In this document: one piece after another, positions 18,131-26,443 of the stretch
Layout: each line of letters begins with the position of its first letter
How positions within the stretch are numbered: the first letter of the stretch is position 1
From: Niallia sp. NCCP-28
GTDB taxonomy: Bacteria; Bacillota; Bacilli; Bacillales; Cytobacillaceae
Reading direction: 5' to 3'
DNA: 64,000 nt
Assembly (NCBI RefSeq): GCF_023168165.1
Contig: NZ_BQYJ01000005.1
Location: forward strand, 124,001 to 188,000
Made by a program: the position numbers and the translations under genes
The notes under the pieces: generated by a model
The model's database searches: none
The model's input: the letters and a program-made list of their open reading frames with translations, nothing else
Told to the model about the DNA's origin: nothing

Positions 18131-18649
18131 CGAGTGCAGGGAAAGGGGACTTTTATTGCTGAAAACAAAATAAAACAATCGCTTACCAGTACAGTAGAAC
18201 AGTTTTCAGAACAAATTATGATGCAAAGAAAAAATCCTTCTATAAAAGCATTACATTTAAAGGTAATAGCGGCATCGGCTTTTTTAGCTGAGCAATTCTG
18301 CTTAAAAACGGGCGATCCTGTCAATAAATTAGAGCCGATTCGTTATGTAAATAATGACCCGCTCCAACTTGAAGCAGCATATATTCCATAGGTGAAGGCT
18401 CCAGGCTTGGACATTCAAGCATGTGAAAAATCCCTATATAAAGTTCTTGAAACACAATTTTCTATCAAAATAAAAAAAACAATAGAGCAGCTTGAACTAA
18501 CTGTTGCAGATGCATTAAATATCTCTAAAGGGAAGCCATGCTTTAATCTGGAAACATTCGCATATGATGATAAAAATTCTTCAATTGAATATTCCAAAAC
18601 CATTTTCCGAGGAGAGCGGGCCCATTTTGTAATTGAACGAAATTATTAA
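18131..18649 (+). pseudogene. Broken GntR-family regulator with UTRA domain
   Basis: The frame begins inside the hinge (VQGKGTFIAENK), so the whole winged-helix DNA-binding domain is gone. The UTRA ligand domain follows but has an in-frame TAG at 18389-18391 after EAAYIP. The frame then resumes as VKAPGLDIQACEKSLY and continues to the normal end (RGERAHFVIERNY). Two lesions make it non-functional. UTRA regulators of this kind control phospho-sugar operons, which fits the GH4 relic abutting it. Confidence 0.85.
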
Positions 18650-18689
18650 AGATCTTTTCTCCTCGAAATGTTTGTAATAACAAATAAAC

Positions 18690-18712
18690 TCATTTTATTA
18701 TAGAATGAGTCT
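18690..18712 (+). terminator. Hairpin after the broken regulator
   Basis: ACTCATT and AATGAGT form a 7-bp stem with a 9-nt AT loop. Only a weak T-rich tail follows. Confidence 0.45.
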
Positions 18713-18820
18713 CTTAAATATATGTTTATTTTTCATATTTAATAACAGCATATTTTTCTACTGCCAAAATGCAGTTAATAAGTCTTGACCTATTGCATAA
18801 AAACAAAGCATATACAAAAA

Positions 18821-18852
18821 AACGAAGAACCAACTTTTGCTCTTCGTTTTTT
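18821..18852 (-). terminator. Terminator of the NMT1/SsuA-type ABC operon
   Basis: AACGAAGA and TCTTCGTT form a stem with T-runs on both sides. It lies 10 nt past the substrate-binding-protein stop. Confidence 0.85.
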
Positions 18853-18859
18853 CTTCTTA

Positions 18860-19885
18860 TTATTTTGTTGATTTTTCGACAAACTGCATATCAACTAACT
18901 CATCATACTCGTACCCATCTTTATAAACTCCTGTTTTTTCTACTACTTCCATTGGTTTTGCTAAAGCTTCTTTTGATATATATCCATCTTTGCTCCATAA
19001 TTTATCAGCATAAGCTCGATCGAGGGATGCCTGCAAACTTTCATCTGCCGTAGATGGGAATTCTGCTTTTAGCACTTTCATCGCAAGCTTATGGTCTTCA
19101 TCTACTGCCTTTAGCCCTTTTAATACAGCTCTTACAAAACCTTCGACCACTTCTGGCTCTTTTTCAATCGTAGATTTCTTTACGCTTAATACCGAATATG
19201 GATAGTCCCCTAAACTTGTAAAGCTGTAAAATGGCTCTTTCCATACACCCTTTTTAATTCCTTCTGTTATTTGCGGTTCACCGCCATTGGCAATATCAGC
19301 TTTCCCTGACTCTACAAGAGAAACAACTGCACTAGCATCTGCGGGTTCCTCTAATACTGCATCCTTTTCCGGATCTAAACCTACATCTATCAACAGCCAT
19401 CTTGTCAATAAATTAGGACTTCCTCCAAAACGCCCTGCCGCAATGGTTTTGCCTTTCAGATAACTTTTTAACTCCTCTTTATTGCTGCTGTTAATATTCG
19501 TATCTTCATTGCCCATTAAGTATACATTTGCTCGATTGACCACATTTACCACAGAGACAATAGGATCTGAGTTGCCTTTATTGGCCATTTGGTTAGAATC
19601 TGGTCCAGCGATATTCCCCCAAGCATCACCGCCAATAACAGACGTTACATGAGCACCACCCGTTGCAGTAATGACCTCTACATCCAGCCCCTCTTCTTTG
19701 AAATAACCTTCTTCTATTGCAACATATAGTGGCAAATATCCAATTAAATGTACTGGCTCTGCAATGGTAATCTTTTTTAGCCCATCGCCGTTTTCATTTC
19801 CAGACTCTTTGTCCTTAGAAGTACAGCCTGCCAGCATGAGTACAAAACTTACACAAACAATGAGAAACAGCTTGCATTTTTTCAA
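18860..19885 (-). CDS. ABC transporter substrate-binding lipoprotein (NMT1/SsuA/ThiY type)
   Basis: The 341-residue protein starts with a lipoprotein signal peptide (lipobox LAGC, Cys about residue 21) and has the periplasmic-binding-protein fold of the NMT1/THI5/SsuA family (EPVHLIGYLPLYVAIEEGYF near the mature start, GRFGGSPNLLTRWLL near 155). The start is TTG at 19885 with AAGGGGG upstream. It follows its permease and ATPase but is separated from them by a 180-nt gap with a large hairpin. Candidates are nitrate/sulfonate/thiamine-precursor-like solutes; no riboswitch is present to decide. Confidence 0.85.
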   Translation of the reverse strand: MKKCKLFLIVCVSFVLMLAGCTSKDKESGNENGDGLKKITIAEPVHLIGYLPLYVAIEEGYFKEEGLDVEVITATGGAHVTSVIGGDAWGNIAGPDSNQMANKGNSDPIVSVVNVVNRANVYLMGNEDTNINSSNKEELKSYLKGKTIAAGRFGGSPNLLTRWLLIDVGLDPEKDAVLEEPADASAVVSLVESGKADIANGGEPQITEGIKKGVWKEPFYSFTSLGDYPYSVLSVKKSTIEKEPEVVEGFVRAVLKGLKAVDEDHKLAMKVLKAEFPSTADESLQASLDRAYADKLWSKDGYISKEALAKPMEVVEKTGVYKDGYEYDELVDMQFVEKSTK

Positions 19886-19916
19886 ATTAATTCCCCCTTT
19901 TTCTATATGAAAAATA

Positions 19917-20052
19917 AAAAAAGAAAGGTGCTAATATTGCTGAGAATATGATATTGGAAAAAATATATAACGAAGAATAAGTGGAAGAATGTTCTATGTT
20001 TAGTATGATGAAAACCGGTTTCTTATAACGATTTTTAGTGCCTTTCTTTTTT
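19917..20052 (-). repeat. Long inverted repeat inside the ABC operon
   Basis: Arms of 18 bp, AAAAAAGAAAGGTGCTAA at 19917 and TTAGTGCCTTTCTTTTTT at 20035, pair at 16 of 18 positions around a 100-nt loop. On the transcribed strand the 3' arm runs into a T-rich stretch. It may act as a partial terminator or mRNA-stabilising hairpin before the binding-protein gene, or be a small non-coding insertion. Confidence 0.6.
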
Positions 20053-20067
20053 AAAACAAACATAAAA

Positions 20068-20886
20068 TTAGCTGTCATGTCTTCCTTTCAGCAAAATTTT
20101 CTCCATCCAGACAGTAGCAAAATACATCAGAATGGACAATAGGGATAAAACAACCACTCCCACCCAAACAAGATTAATATTCATAATTTGCCCAGCGTAA
20201 AGAATCATCCTTCCAATACCCTGCCTTGAACTGATAAATTCTCCTACAATTGTTCCTGCAAGCGCCAATGCTATATTGATTTTTAAGCTGCTTACAATCC
20301 ATGGCATACTTGTTGGCACAACAACTTTTGTGAATACATGGATTTTTTTTGCTCCTAAAGAATACATTAGCTTTTCTAAATCAGCATCAACACTTTTAAC
20401 GCCACTATATGCAGCTAATGCCGTTACAATAACTGTCATCATAAAAGCTAAAACTACTTTAGAACTGAACCCTATTCCAAATAAGATAACAAGCACTGGC
20501 GCTAACGCAAGCTTTGGCACGGCATTAAATGCTATCAAATAGGGCTCTGAAATTCTGGAATAATAATACGACCACCAAAAGGACAGACCCAATAATGCCC
20601 CTGCAAAGGTTCCCGTTATAAAGCCTAGGATAGTAGCACCCGATGTATAAACAAGATCATCCAGCAATGTTCCTTCCATAAACGCTATATATGCCGTTTT
20701 CCATATAATCAAAGGGCTGCTCCAATAATACGAGTCTAATATTTTCCACTGTGTAAATAGTTCCCAACATATAATCAATAAGATGCCAATTGCCCATTGT
20801 CCATATACAGTTAATCTTCGCCGTCTTTTTTCCTTCGCTTCTTCATCTTCTACAAAAGGATTGGCGCTGTCTTTTTTTCTTGACAC
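20068..20886 (-). CDS. ABC transporter permease (SsuC/TauC type)
   Basis: The permease has six predicted membrane segments and the cytoplasmic-loop motif for ATPase contact, EYxxxGAxxxxxxxxVVxPxxxPWI-like (seen as MYSLGAKKIHVFTKVVVPTS). I chose GTG 20886 because AAAGGAG lies 9 nt upstream; the ATG at 20925 overlaps the ATPase gene and lacks a site (272 versus 285 residues). It is the middle gene of the operon ATPase-permease-binding protein. Confidence 0.85.
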   Translation of the reverse strand: MSRKKDSANPFVEDEEAKEKRRRRLTVYGQWAIGILLIICWELFTQWKILDSYYWSSPLIIWKTAYIAFMEGTLLDDLVYTSGATILGFITGTFAGALLGLSFWWSYYYSRISEPYLIAFNAVPKLALAPVLVILFGIGFSSKVVLAFMMTVIVTALAAYSGVKSVDADLEKLMYSLGAKKIHVFTKVVVPTSMPWIVSSLKINIALALAGTIVGEFISSRQGIGRMILYAGQIMNINLVWVGVVVLSLLSILMYFATVWMEKILLKGRHDS

Positions 20887-20905
20887 GGTTAGTCGCTCCT
20901 TTCCC

Positions 20906-21676
20906 TTATGTTTCTTCCTTTTCATTGCTTTTTAATACATTTAATACATGTTTTTTTAATTCAATAAAATCTGTGCCTAATAAAGTTTGTTCATCTCTAG
21001 GCCTTTTTAAAGGCACTGCAACTTTTTCTTTAATCGTGCCAGGTCTTTGGGTTAAAATATAAATCTCATCCGATAAAAAAATGGCTTCATCAATATCATG
21101 TGTTATAAAAAGCACTGTTTTTCTAAAATCCCCCCATATTTGCAGCAGCCATTCTTGCATCATTAATCTTGTTTGCGCATCTAAAGCTCCAAAGGGTTCA
21201 TCAAGCAAAATAATATCCTGATCGTATAAAAGAGTGCGTAAAAGAGCAGCTCGCTGTCTCATTCCCCCTGACAGTTCATCTGGATAATGATTTTCAAATC
21301 CGCCTAAGCCATACTTTTCAAGCAAAGGCATAGCCCTTTCTATAGCTTCCTTTTTGCGGATCCCTTTTATTTCAAGACCTAATATTACATTATGCAAAAT
21401 GGTGCGCCATGGCAAAAGCAAATCCTTTTGCAGCATATACCCTACATAGCCATTTTGGCCAATAATATCTTTCCCATCTAAAAGGACATTTCCCGTTGTC
21501 GGATGAATAAGACCTGCAATAATATTAAACAAAGTAGATTTTCCGCAGCCGCTAGGTCCAATAATGCTGACAAACTTTCCTTCTTCTATCTTTAAATTGA
21601 CATTTTTTAACGCAAAAAATTCTTTCCCATCTTTTTTAAAGATTTTACTATTGTTTTGCACTTCTAATTTATACAT
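20906..21676 (-). CDS. ABC transporter ATP-binding protein (SsuB/TauB type)
   Basis: The 256-residue ATPase has Walker A GPSGCGKST near residue 41, signature LSGGMRQRAALLR near 138, Walker B IILLDEPFGALD near 160 and the H-loop TLFITHDIDEA-like (VLFITHDIDEA). This set is typical of nitrate/sulfonate/taurine importers. CGGAGGG lies 5 nt before ATG 21676; the frame to 21706 is not supported. It is the first gene of the importer operon. The short upstream region holds no recognisable riboswitch. Confidence 0.87.
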   Translation of the reverse strand: MYKLEVQNNSKIFKKDGKEFFALKNVNLKIEEGKFVSIIGPSGCGKSTLFNIIAGLIHPTTGNVLLDGKDIIGQNGYVGYMLQKDLLLPWRTILHNVILGLEIKGIRKKEAIERAMPLLEKYGLGGFENHYPDELSGGMRQRAALLRTLLYDQDIILLDEPFGALDAQTRLMMQEWLLQIWGDFRKTVLFITHDIDEAIFLSDEIYILTQRPGTIKEKVAVPLKRPRDEQTLLGTDFIELKKHVLNVLKSNEKEET

Positions 21677-21917
21677 AGCAGCCCTCCGTTCCGAGCCCCC
21701 AAACATTAAATACTGCGGAAACTTTCTTTATTTATATGTGCCGTTTTGTTAAGTATTCACCTATCCCAAATGGTACAATAGAGAAAAAATGAATGAAAAC
21801 GCCATTATCTTTTGGGCATTAAACTTTAACTTCTCCTTATTAAAAGAGTGCATTTATGTGTGGGGGCATAGATCTTTGTTATACTATATGAATAAACTGG
21901 CGAAGGGGATAATAATA

Positions 21918-22580
21918 ATGGTGAAAAAAGCATTAATTATTGGAGCAACAGGTCTTGTCGGTGAACATTTATTGCAAATACTTCTGCAAAGCAATACATA
22001 TAAAGAAATCATCGCCTTCGTACGGAAACCACTCGGGTACAAACATGAAAAACTAAAAGAAGTGATTATTGATTTTGACCAACTAGATCAATATCAGCAA
22101 TATTTCGCAGTGGATGATATTTATTGTTGTCTTGGCACTACTATCAAAAAAGCAAAAACCCAACAAAATATGATGAATATTGATGTAGATTATCCTGTAA
22201 AGTGCGCAGAACTAGGAAAACAAATGGGAGTGAAACAGTTTATTGTCATTAGCGCAATTGGGGCAAATAGCAAATCCTCTATTTTTTACAGCAGGATAAA
22301 GGGAATATTGGAAGAGAATTTGGCAGCATTTTCTTTTGAAGCTCTTTTGATTCTTCAGCCATCTTTATTAATAGGAGAAAGAGAGGAATTCCGTTTTGGC
22401 GAAAAGTTAAGTTCATTTATTCTCCCTCTTTTTCATCAATTAATGGTGGGCCCTTTAAAAAAATATAAAGGGATTCATGCAGAAAAAGTCGCTGCCACTA
22501 TGTATAAGATCGCACAAATGGACCAAAAAGGAGTTGTCGTTTTATCCTCTGATAAAATAGAAATCTTAGCAGAATTATAA
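21918..22580 (+). CDS. NAD(P)H-binding oxidoreductase, TIP30/HTATIP2-like
   Basis: The 220-residue atypical SDR has the nucleotide motif IIGATGLVGEHLLQ (residues 7-20), the active-site-region YCCLGTTIKKAKTQQ near 75 and SAIGANSKSSIFYSRIKG with Ser and Tyr-x3-Lys-like residues near 110-125. Homologues in bacteria are annotated only as NAD-dependent epimerase-like proteins; the substrate is unknown. The start at 21918 follows AAGGGG; the frame upstream to 21789 is unlikely to be translated. Confidence 0.78.
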   Translation: MVKKALIIGATGLVGEHLLQILLQSNTYKEIIAFVRKPLGYKHEKLKEVIIDFDQLDQYQQYFAVDDIYCCLGTTIKKAKTQQNMMNIDVDYPVKCAELGKQMGVKQFIVISAIGANSKSSIFYSRIKGILEENLAAFSFEALLILQPSLLIGEREEFRFGEKLSSFILPLFHQLMVGPLKKYKGIHAEKVAATMYKIAQMDQKGVVVLSSDKIEILAEL

Positions 22581-22654
22581 TAGTTTCACCTCTTCTTTTA
22601 GTGCCTATTATTTTACCTTTCTATTTTTAAAAGATTTTTTTGAAATTGACTATT

Positions 22655-22730
22655 GATTTCCGCTATAGGCGCTCACTTTCCCGCAGGAGCCCTATACTTC
22701 CACTTAAATAAACAGTTAGCCTTAACGCCG
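22655..22730. repeat. Partial, decayed copy of dispersed repeat family 1
   Basis: TTGATTTCCGCT, CGCTCACTTTCC and CGCAGGAGCCC match the core words of the copies at 35047 and 39982, but the flanks are gone. Otherwise the 375-nt gap 22581-22955 is AT-rich and empty. Confidence 0.4.
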
Positions 22731-22955
22731 TCCTTCTTAAAAGAGGTTTTTTTCCTTACTTAAAGAAGTTCTCTATTGTTATCATCCTCTTCTCTTGAAT
22801 TTGTGGGAATATTGACAAATTTATTTCATTTGAGTTCTTTATAATTTATTTGCTTTTGCTATAATAAAATTCAATTGCTGACATTTTGTTGAAATACATA
22901 AAGTTTTGCTTCCGTTAAACTGTACATAAAAGAATTTATGATTGGAGTCTTGCAG

Positions 22956-23930
22956 ATGTTGCAAAAAACAAATGCCTTTCTTGGCAAATGGATGCCCCTT
23001 CTTACTCCCACTAGCGTTATTATTGGCGTTATCCTAGCTGATTACTTGCATGACTTATCTTTTTTAGTGCCATGGATTTTTGCTGCTATGACTTTTGCAG
23101 GAAGCCTTACATCCAATTTCAAATCGGTTAAACATACAATTGCCCATCCCTTATCACTAATTTTAACTTTAGCCGTTCTTCACCTGATTACTCCATTATG
23201 GGCATTTGCAATTGGACACCTATTTTTCCAGAGTGACCCCCTGACAATCACTGGATTGACTTTAGCTGTTGTTATTCCAACAGGGATAACAAGCGCCATT
23301 TGGGTATCTATGTATAAAGGAAATATTGCTCTTACATTGGCCATTATTCTTATTGACACTTTGCTGTCCCCATTCATTGTGCCTTTTTCGATGTCCTTAT
23401 TTGTTGGAGAAACGGTCCATTTGCCAATGTGGGATATGATGAAGGGCTTATTAGGAATGATTGTGCTTCCTTCCGTTTTAGGAATGGCCTTAAATCAATT
23501 TTATTCTTCCACTGCATGCGAAAAGTGGAATAAAACTTTAGCTCCTTTTTCCAAAATAGGATTGGCTGCTGTTGTGAGCATTAACAGCTCAGTTGTTGCT
23601 CCATATTTACAAAACATTGATAGAAAGTTTATACAAATTGCACTTACTGTCTTTTTTATTGCTCTTTCGGGCTACTTTTTCGCATGGATTCTTGGTATAG
23701 GAACAAAAAGGAGCAAAGAAGAAATTGTTGGAATGATTTTTTCTGGTGGAATGAGAAATATTAGTGCTGGGGCTGTATTAGCAGTAAGCTTTTTTCCTCC
23801 TCAGGTTGCTGTTCCTGTTGTAATCGGCATGCTGTTTCAACAAATTTTGGCTGCCTTATACGGACACCTATTACGGCTTGTCTATAGTAATCCATTAACT
23901 GCTAAAATGGCTGAGAAGAATATTTCCTAA
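22956..23930 (+). CDS. Bile acid:sodium symporter (BASS) family transporter
   Basis: The 324-residue membrane protein has about ten hydrophobic segments. Motifs fit the BASS/YocS group: AMTFAGSLTSNF in the first half, VVIPTGITSAIWVS near residue 110, and GMIFSGGMRNISAGAVLAV near 265. Bacterial members move organic acids such as pantoate or keto-acids with Na+, so the bile acid name is nominal. GGAGTC lies 8 nt before ATG 22956, which I prefer to 22938. Confidence 0.82.
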   Translation: MLQKTNAFLGKWMPLLTPTSVIIGVILADYLHDLSFLVPWIFAAMTFAGSLTSNFKSVKHTIAHPLSLILTLAVLHLITPLWAFAIGHLFFQSDPLTITGLTLAVVIPTGITSAIWVSMYKGNIALTLAIILIDTLLSPFIVPFSMSLFVGETVHLPMWDMMKGLLGMIVLPSVLGMALNQFYSSTACEKWNKTLAPFSKIGLAAVVSINSSVVAPYLQNIDRKFIQIALTVFFIALSGYFFAWILGIGTKRSKEEIVGMIFSGGMRNISAGAVLAVSFFPPQVAVPVVIGMLFQQILAALYGHLLRLVYSNPLTAKMAEKNIS

Positions 23931-23986
23931 TCTTTTTAATAAACTCATGCAAAGAATCTGCATAAATGTCCATATATATATGAAAT

Positions 23987-24027
23987 AAAGCAATAGCCAT
24001 TTTGAGCATATCTAAGTGGCTATTGCT
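23987..24027. terminator. Bidirectional terminator
   Basis: AAGCAATAGCCA and TGGCTATTGCTT form a 12-bp stem with T-rich tails on both strands between convergent genes. Confidence 0.85.
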
Positions 24028-24687
24028 TCATTTTTGCGCTATATTCGCAGCAGAATAATAATTTAAGAACCTATTTTCCGTAAATATATCATTCTTTTTC
24101 TTTTCACCTTTAGTATGTTTGCTATGATTATTTTCTGAAATTTCCTCCTGTGTTTGGCCAATTGCATTTAAAATAGAGCCGATGGCCTGTATCCAACTGC
24201 CGCTAATCACTAAAAATTCAGCCTTTTCAAGATTATTTTTCTGTTCTTGCAATCCTCCAATTGCCTGAAAAGTATTGCCTATTGCCTGTGTTGCATTTCC
24301 CAAAATATTTAACGGCTGTTTTGGTCCTGAATTATCAAAATACTCATCAACAGCTTCAACTAGAGCACCAAATGCTTGGAGCCAATTTCCTTTAACAAAA
24401 AGAGTAGTATTTACTTTATCTGTTAAACATATAAATGCACCAGCAACTACTACATTGCCCACTGCTTGTATTTCCGCTCCAATTTTTTCAAACGTTACGG
24501 TTTCCTGCCCATCTGCCTGAATTGCATTCCCAGCTGCCTGTAAAACATTTCCGTATAAGTCTAATATATCCCCTTGCTCTGATGTAAAAATATCAAAAGA
24601 GCTGTTGGCAACAGCGGATATAATGGTACCAACAACCTGAACCCAAACAGAAGAAATCTCCACATAATTACCCAAGCATTTCACCAC
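24028..24687 (-). CDS. GNxxQAxG repeat protein (DUF6944-like)
   Basis: The 219-residue protein has at least six degenerate repeats of about 30 residues built on G-N/S-x-x-Q-A-x-G: GNVLQAAGNAIQADG, GAEIQAVGNV, GNWLQAFG, GNATQAIGNTFQAIGG and GSWIQAIGSILNAIG. The repeats are amphipathic and small-residue rich, which suggests a stacked helical or membrane-interacting structure. The last 35 residues are charged and low in repeats. Similar repetitive proteins of unknown function occur in Bacillus. No signal peptide is seen. It stands alone between two terminated genes. Confidence 0.72.
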   Translation of the reverse strand: MVKCLGNYVEISSVWVQVVGTIISAVANSSFDIFTSEQGDILDLYGNVLQAAGNAIQADGQETVTFEKIGAEIQAVGNVVVAGAFICLTDKVNTTLFVKGNWLQAFGALVEAVDEYFDNSGPKQPLNILGNATQAIGNTFQAIGGLQEQKNNLEKAEFLVISGSWIQAIGSILNAIGQTQEEISENNHSKHTKGEKKKNDIFTENRFLNYYSAANIAQK

Positions 24688-24745
24688 TTTTGCCTATAAA
24701 ACGGAATTTCATTATAAGGTTTTCCATTTCAAGAGATAATCACCA

Positions 24746-26116
24746 TTAATTTTTTACCTTTTCCCTGTCTCTTCCTTTACTTGCCTCTAATGCCACAAGA
24801 CCTGCCTGATTTAATGTATTCCAAGGTTTATTAAAATGTGGCTGGAAGAAGAAATCTATAAAGCCTAGTTCTTCAACCGTCATCTTCGTTTGAATGCAGA
24901 CAGAAATGGTGTTGATCATTTGTGTCATATCAGCTTTAGATATAATTTGGGCACCTAAAATTTGTCTTGTCACCTTATCAAATAATATCTTTAATTGCAC
25001 TGGGTCGAATGATGGCATAAATTCTGGACGATTATTTTCTGCTATCTCCACTTTCTCATAAGCAACCTTTGCTGCGGCAGCCGATACTTCCGTTAAGCCG
25101 GTTGAAGCCATATTATAGCCAAAAATATGCAAACCAGAAGTCCCTTGTGTCCCCATATATTTCAATTTTTGCCCTGCAAGATTATATCCGACAAGTGTTC
25201 CCATTCTAACTGCATTTGTAGCTAGCGGGATATATACTTGTTCTCCAGTTGGGTTGTAGTTTACTGCACAACTGTCTCCTGCTGCATAAATATCAGGGTC
25301 ACTTGATTGCATATATTCATTAATTTTTATTGCTCCATTTGGAAGAATATCGACTTTTCCTTTTAGCAATGCAGTATTAGGACGGAATCCTACACATAAA
25401 ATCACAAGATCTGTTTGATATTCTCCTTTTGTTGTAACTACTTTTGTTACTTGCCCTTGCTCATTTCCTTCAAACTTTACAACTGTTTGCTGTAAAGCTA
25501 ATTCAATATTTCTGGCTGCAAATTCTGTTTCCACTATATCTGTAAATTCTTTATCTAAATATTTATTTAAGATCCGATCCTCTCCATCAATCAACGTTAC
25601 TTGTTTGCCATTTAATGCAAAAGCTTCTACTAACTCCACCCCAATATACCCGGCGCCAATAACAGTAATATGCTTTATATCCTTTGCTTTAGCGATTATT
25701 TCATTAGCTTGATTAAAGTTTTTAGATAATAAAATGTTATCCAAGTTAATGCCCTCAATCGGAGGAATTATTGGCCAAGATCCTGTTGTCATAACTAGTT
25801 TATCGTAGATATCCACCTTTTCTTTTCCTGTTTGCAAATCTTTTACTACTACTTGTTTTTTCTCTGAATTTATTTCCAATACTTCATGCTCCATAAACAT
25901 TTTCGCTCCAAGAGATGCCAATTCATCTGGAGATGAGTAGAATAATTGGTTTACATCTTTAGCTACTCCCCCAACATATAGAGCTATTCCACATGATAAA
26001 AATGAAACATTATTATTTTTTTCATATACCGTAATATCTATATTATTATTTAATTTTGCTAAAGTTTTTACTGCGGCTGTTCCTGCATGTGTACATCCAA
26101 TCACAATTACTTTCAT
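24746..26116 (-). CDS. nox: NADH oxidase / CoA-disulfide reductase family flavoprotein
   Basis: This 456-residue flavoenzyme probably reduces O2 to water with NADH, regenerating NAD+. It has the FAD-binding start VIVIGCTHAGTAAVK, the single redox Cys in FLSCGIALYVGG (about residue 43), an NADH-binding GAGYIGVELVEAF near 160 and an AAGDSCAV closing FAD motif. The Cys is shared by water-forming Nox and CoA-disulfide reductase, and sequence alone does not separate them fully. The start at 26116 has AAAGGAG; the longer frame to 26227 runs through the promoter. Three Rex-type sites upstream support an NADH-sensing role. Confidence 0.85.
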   Translation of the reverse strand: MKVIVIGCTHAGTAAVKTLAKLNNNIDITVYEKNNNVSFLSCGIALYVGGVAKDVNQLFYSSPDELASLGAKMFMEHEVLEINSEKKQVVVKDLQTGKEKVDIYDKLVMTTGSWPIIPPIEGINLDNILLSKNFNQANEIIAKAKDIKHITVIGAGYIGVELVEAFALNGKQVTLIDGEDRILNKYLDKEFTDIVETEFAARNIELALQQTVVKFEGNEQGQVTKVVTTKGEYQTDLVILCVGFRPNTALLKGKVDILPNGAIKINEYMQSSDPDIYAAGDSCAVNYNPTGEQVYIPLATNAVRMGTLVGYNLAGQKLKYMGTQGTSGLHIFGYNMASTGLTEVSAAAAKVAYEKVEIAENNRPEFMPSFDPVQLKILFDKVTRQILGAQIISKADMTQMINTISVCIQTKMTVEELGFIDFFFQPHFNKPWNTLNQAGLVALEASKGRDREKVKN

Positions 26117-26148
26117 TTTAAAAAGCTCCTTTGTATTGAATTTATATC

Positions 26149-26166
26149 TTGTGAATACATTCACAA
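26149..26166. promoter_or_regulatory. Rex operator 1 of nox
   Basis: TTGTGAATACATTCACAA is a perfect 18-bp Rex consensus (TTGTGAA-N4-TTCACAA). It lies 33 nt upstream of the nox start. Confidence 0.85.
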
Positions 26167-26190
26167 AATAATGCGAAAAAATAACATGAT

Positions 26191-26208
26191 TAGTGAAATT
26201 AGTCACAT
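26191..26208. promoter_or_regulatory. Rex-like operator 2 of nox
   Basis: TAGTGAAATTAGTCACAT has the GTGA-N8-TCAC core of a Rex site, with mismatches at the ends. Confidence 0.55.
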
Positions 26209-26211
26209 ATA

Positions 26212-26229
26212 TTGTGATCAATTTCACAT
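26212..26229. promoter_or_regulatory. Rex-like operator 3 of nox
   Basis: TTGTGATCAATTTCACAT differs from the Rex palindrome at the last base and at one inner position. The three sites lie within 81 bp. Confidence 0.7.
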
Positions 26230-26370
26230 GTTGTTCACACTTTTATTATATACACTTTTTTTAAAAAGGCAACTATTATGTGATTTACTGCACAAAATTT
26301 TTTAACACCATTATTTTTATCGTCCCCTTCAATAATTAAATTATTCCCTTATCCAAAACTGCCCTAAAAT

Positions 26371-26434
26371 AAAAGGCTTAGGAAAAAAGGGGAGTTCTGC
26401 CGTTGAACAGAGACCCCTTTCATTCCTAAGCCTG
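26371..26434 (-). terminator. Terminator of the PfoR-like gene
   Basis: Long stem with arms GGCTTAGGAA and TTCCTAAGCC and an inner paired part (AAAGGGGTCTCTGTT / AACTCCCCTTTT-like). TTTTATTTT follows on the minus strand. Confidence 0.85.
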
Positions 26435-26443
26435 CTTTAATCC

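Noticed and set aside
19887-20078. 63-aa frame between permease and binding-protein genes
   Set aside because: It falls within the long inverted repeat, lacks a ribosome binding site and has low-complexity sequence.
21677-21917. TPP riboswitch before the NMT1/SsuA-type importer
   Set aside because: None of the CUGAGA or ACCUGAU cores occurs there; the only aptamer is at 46908-47012.
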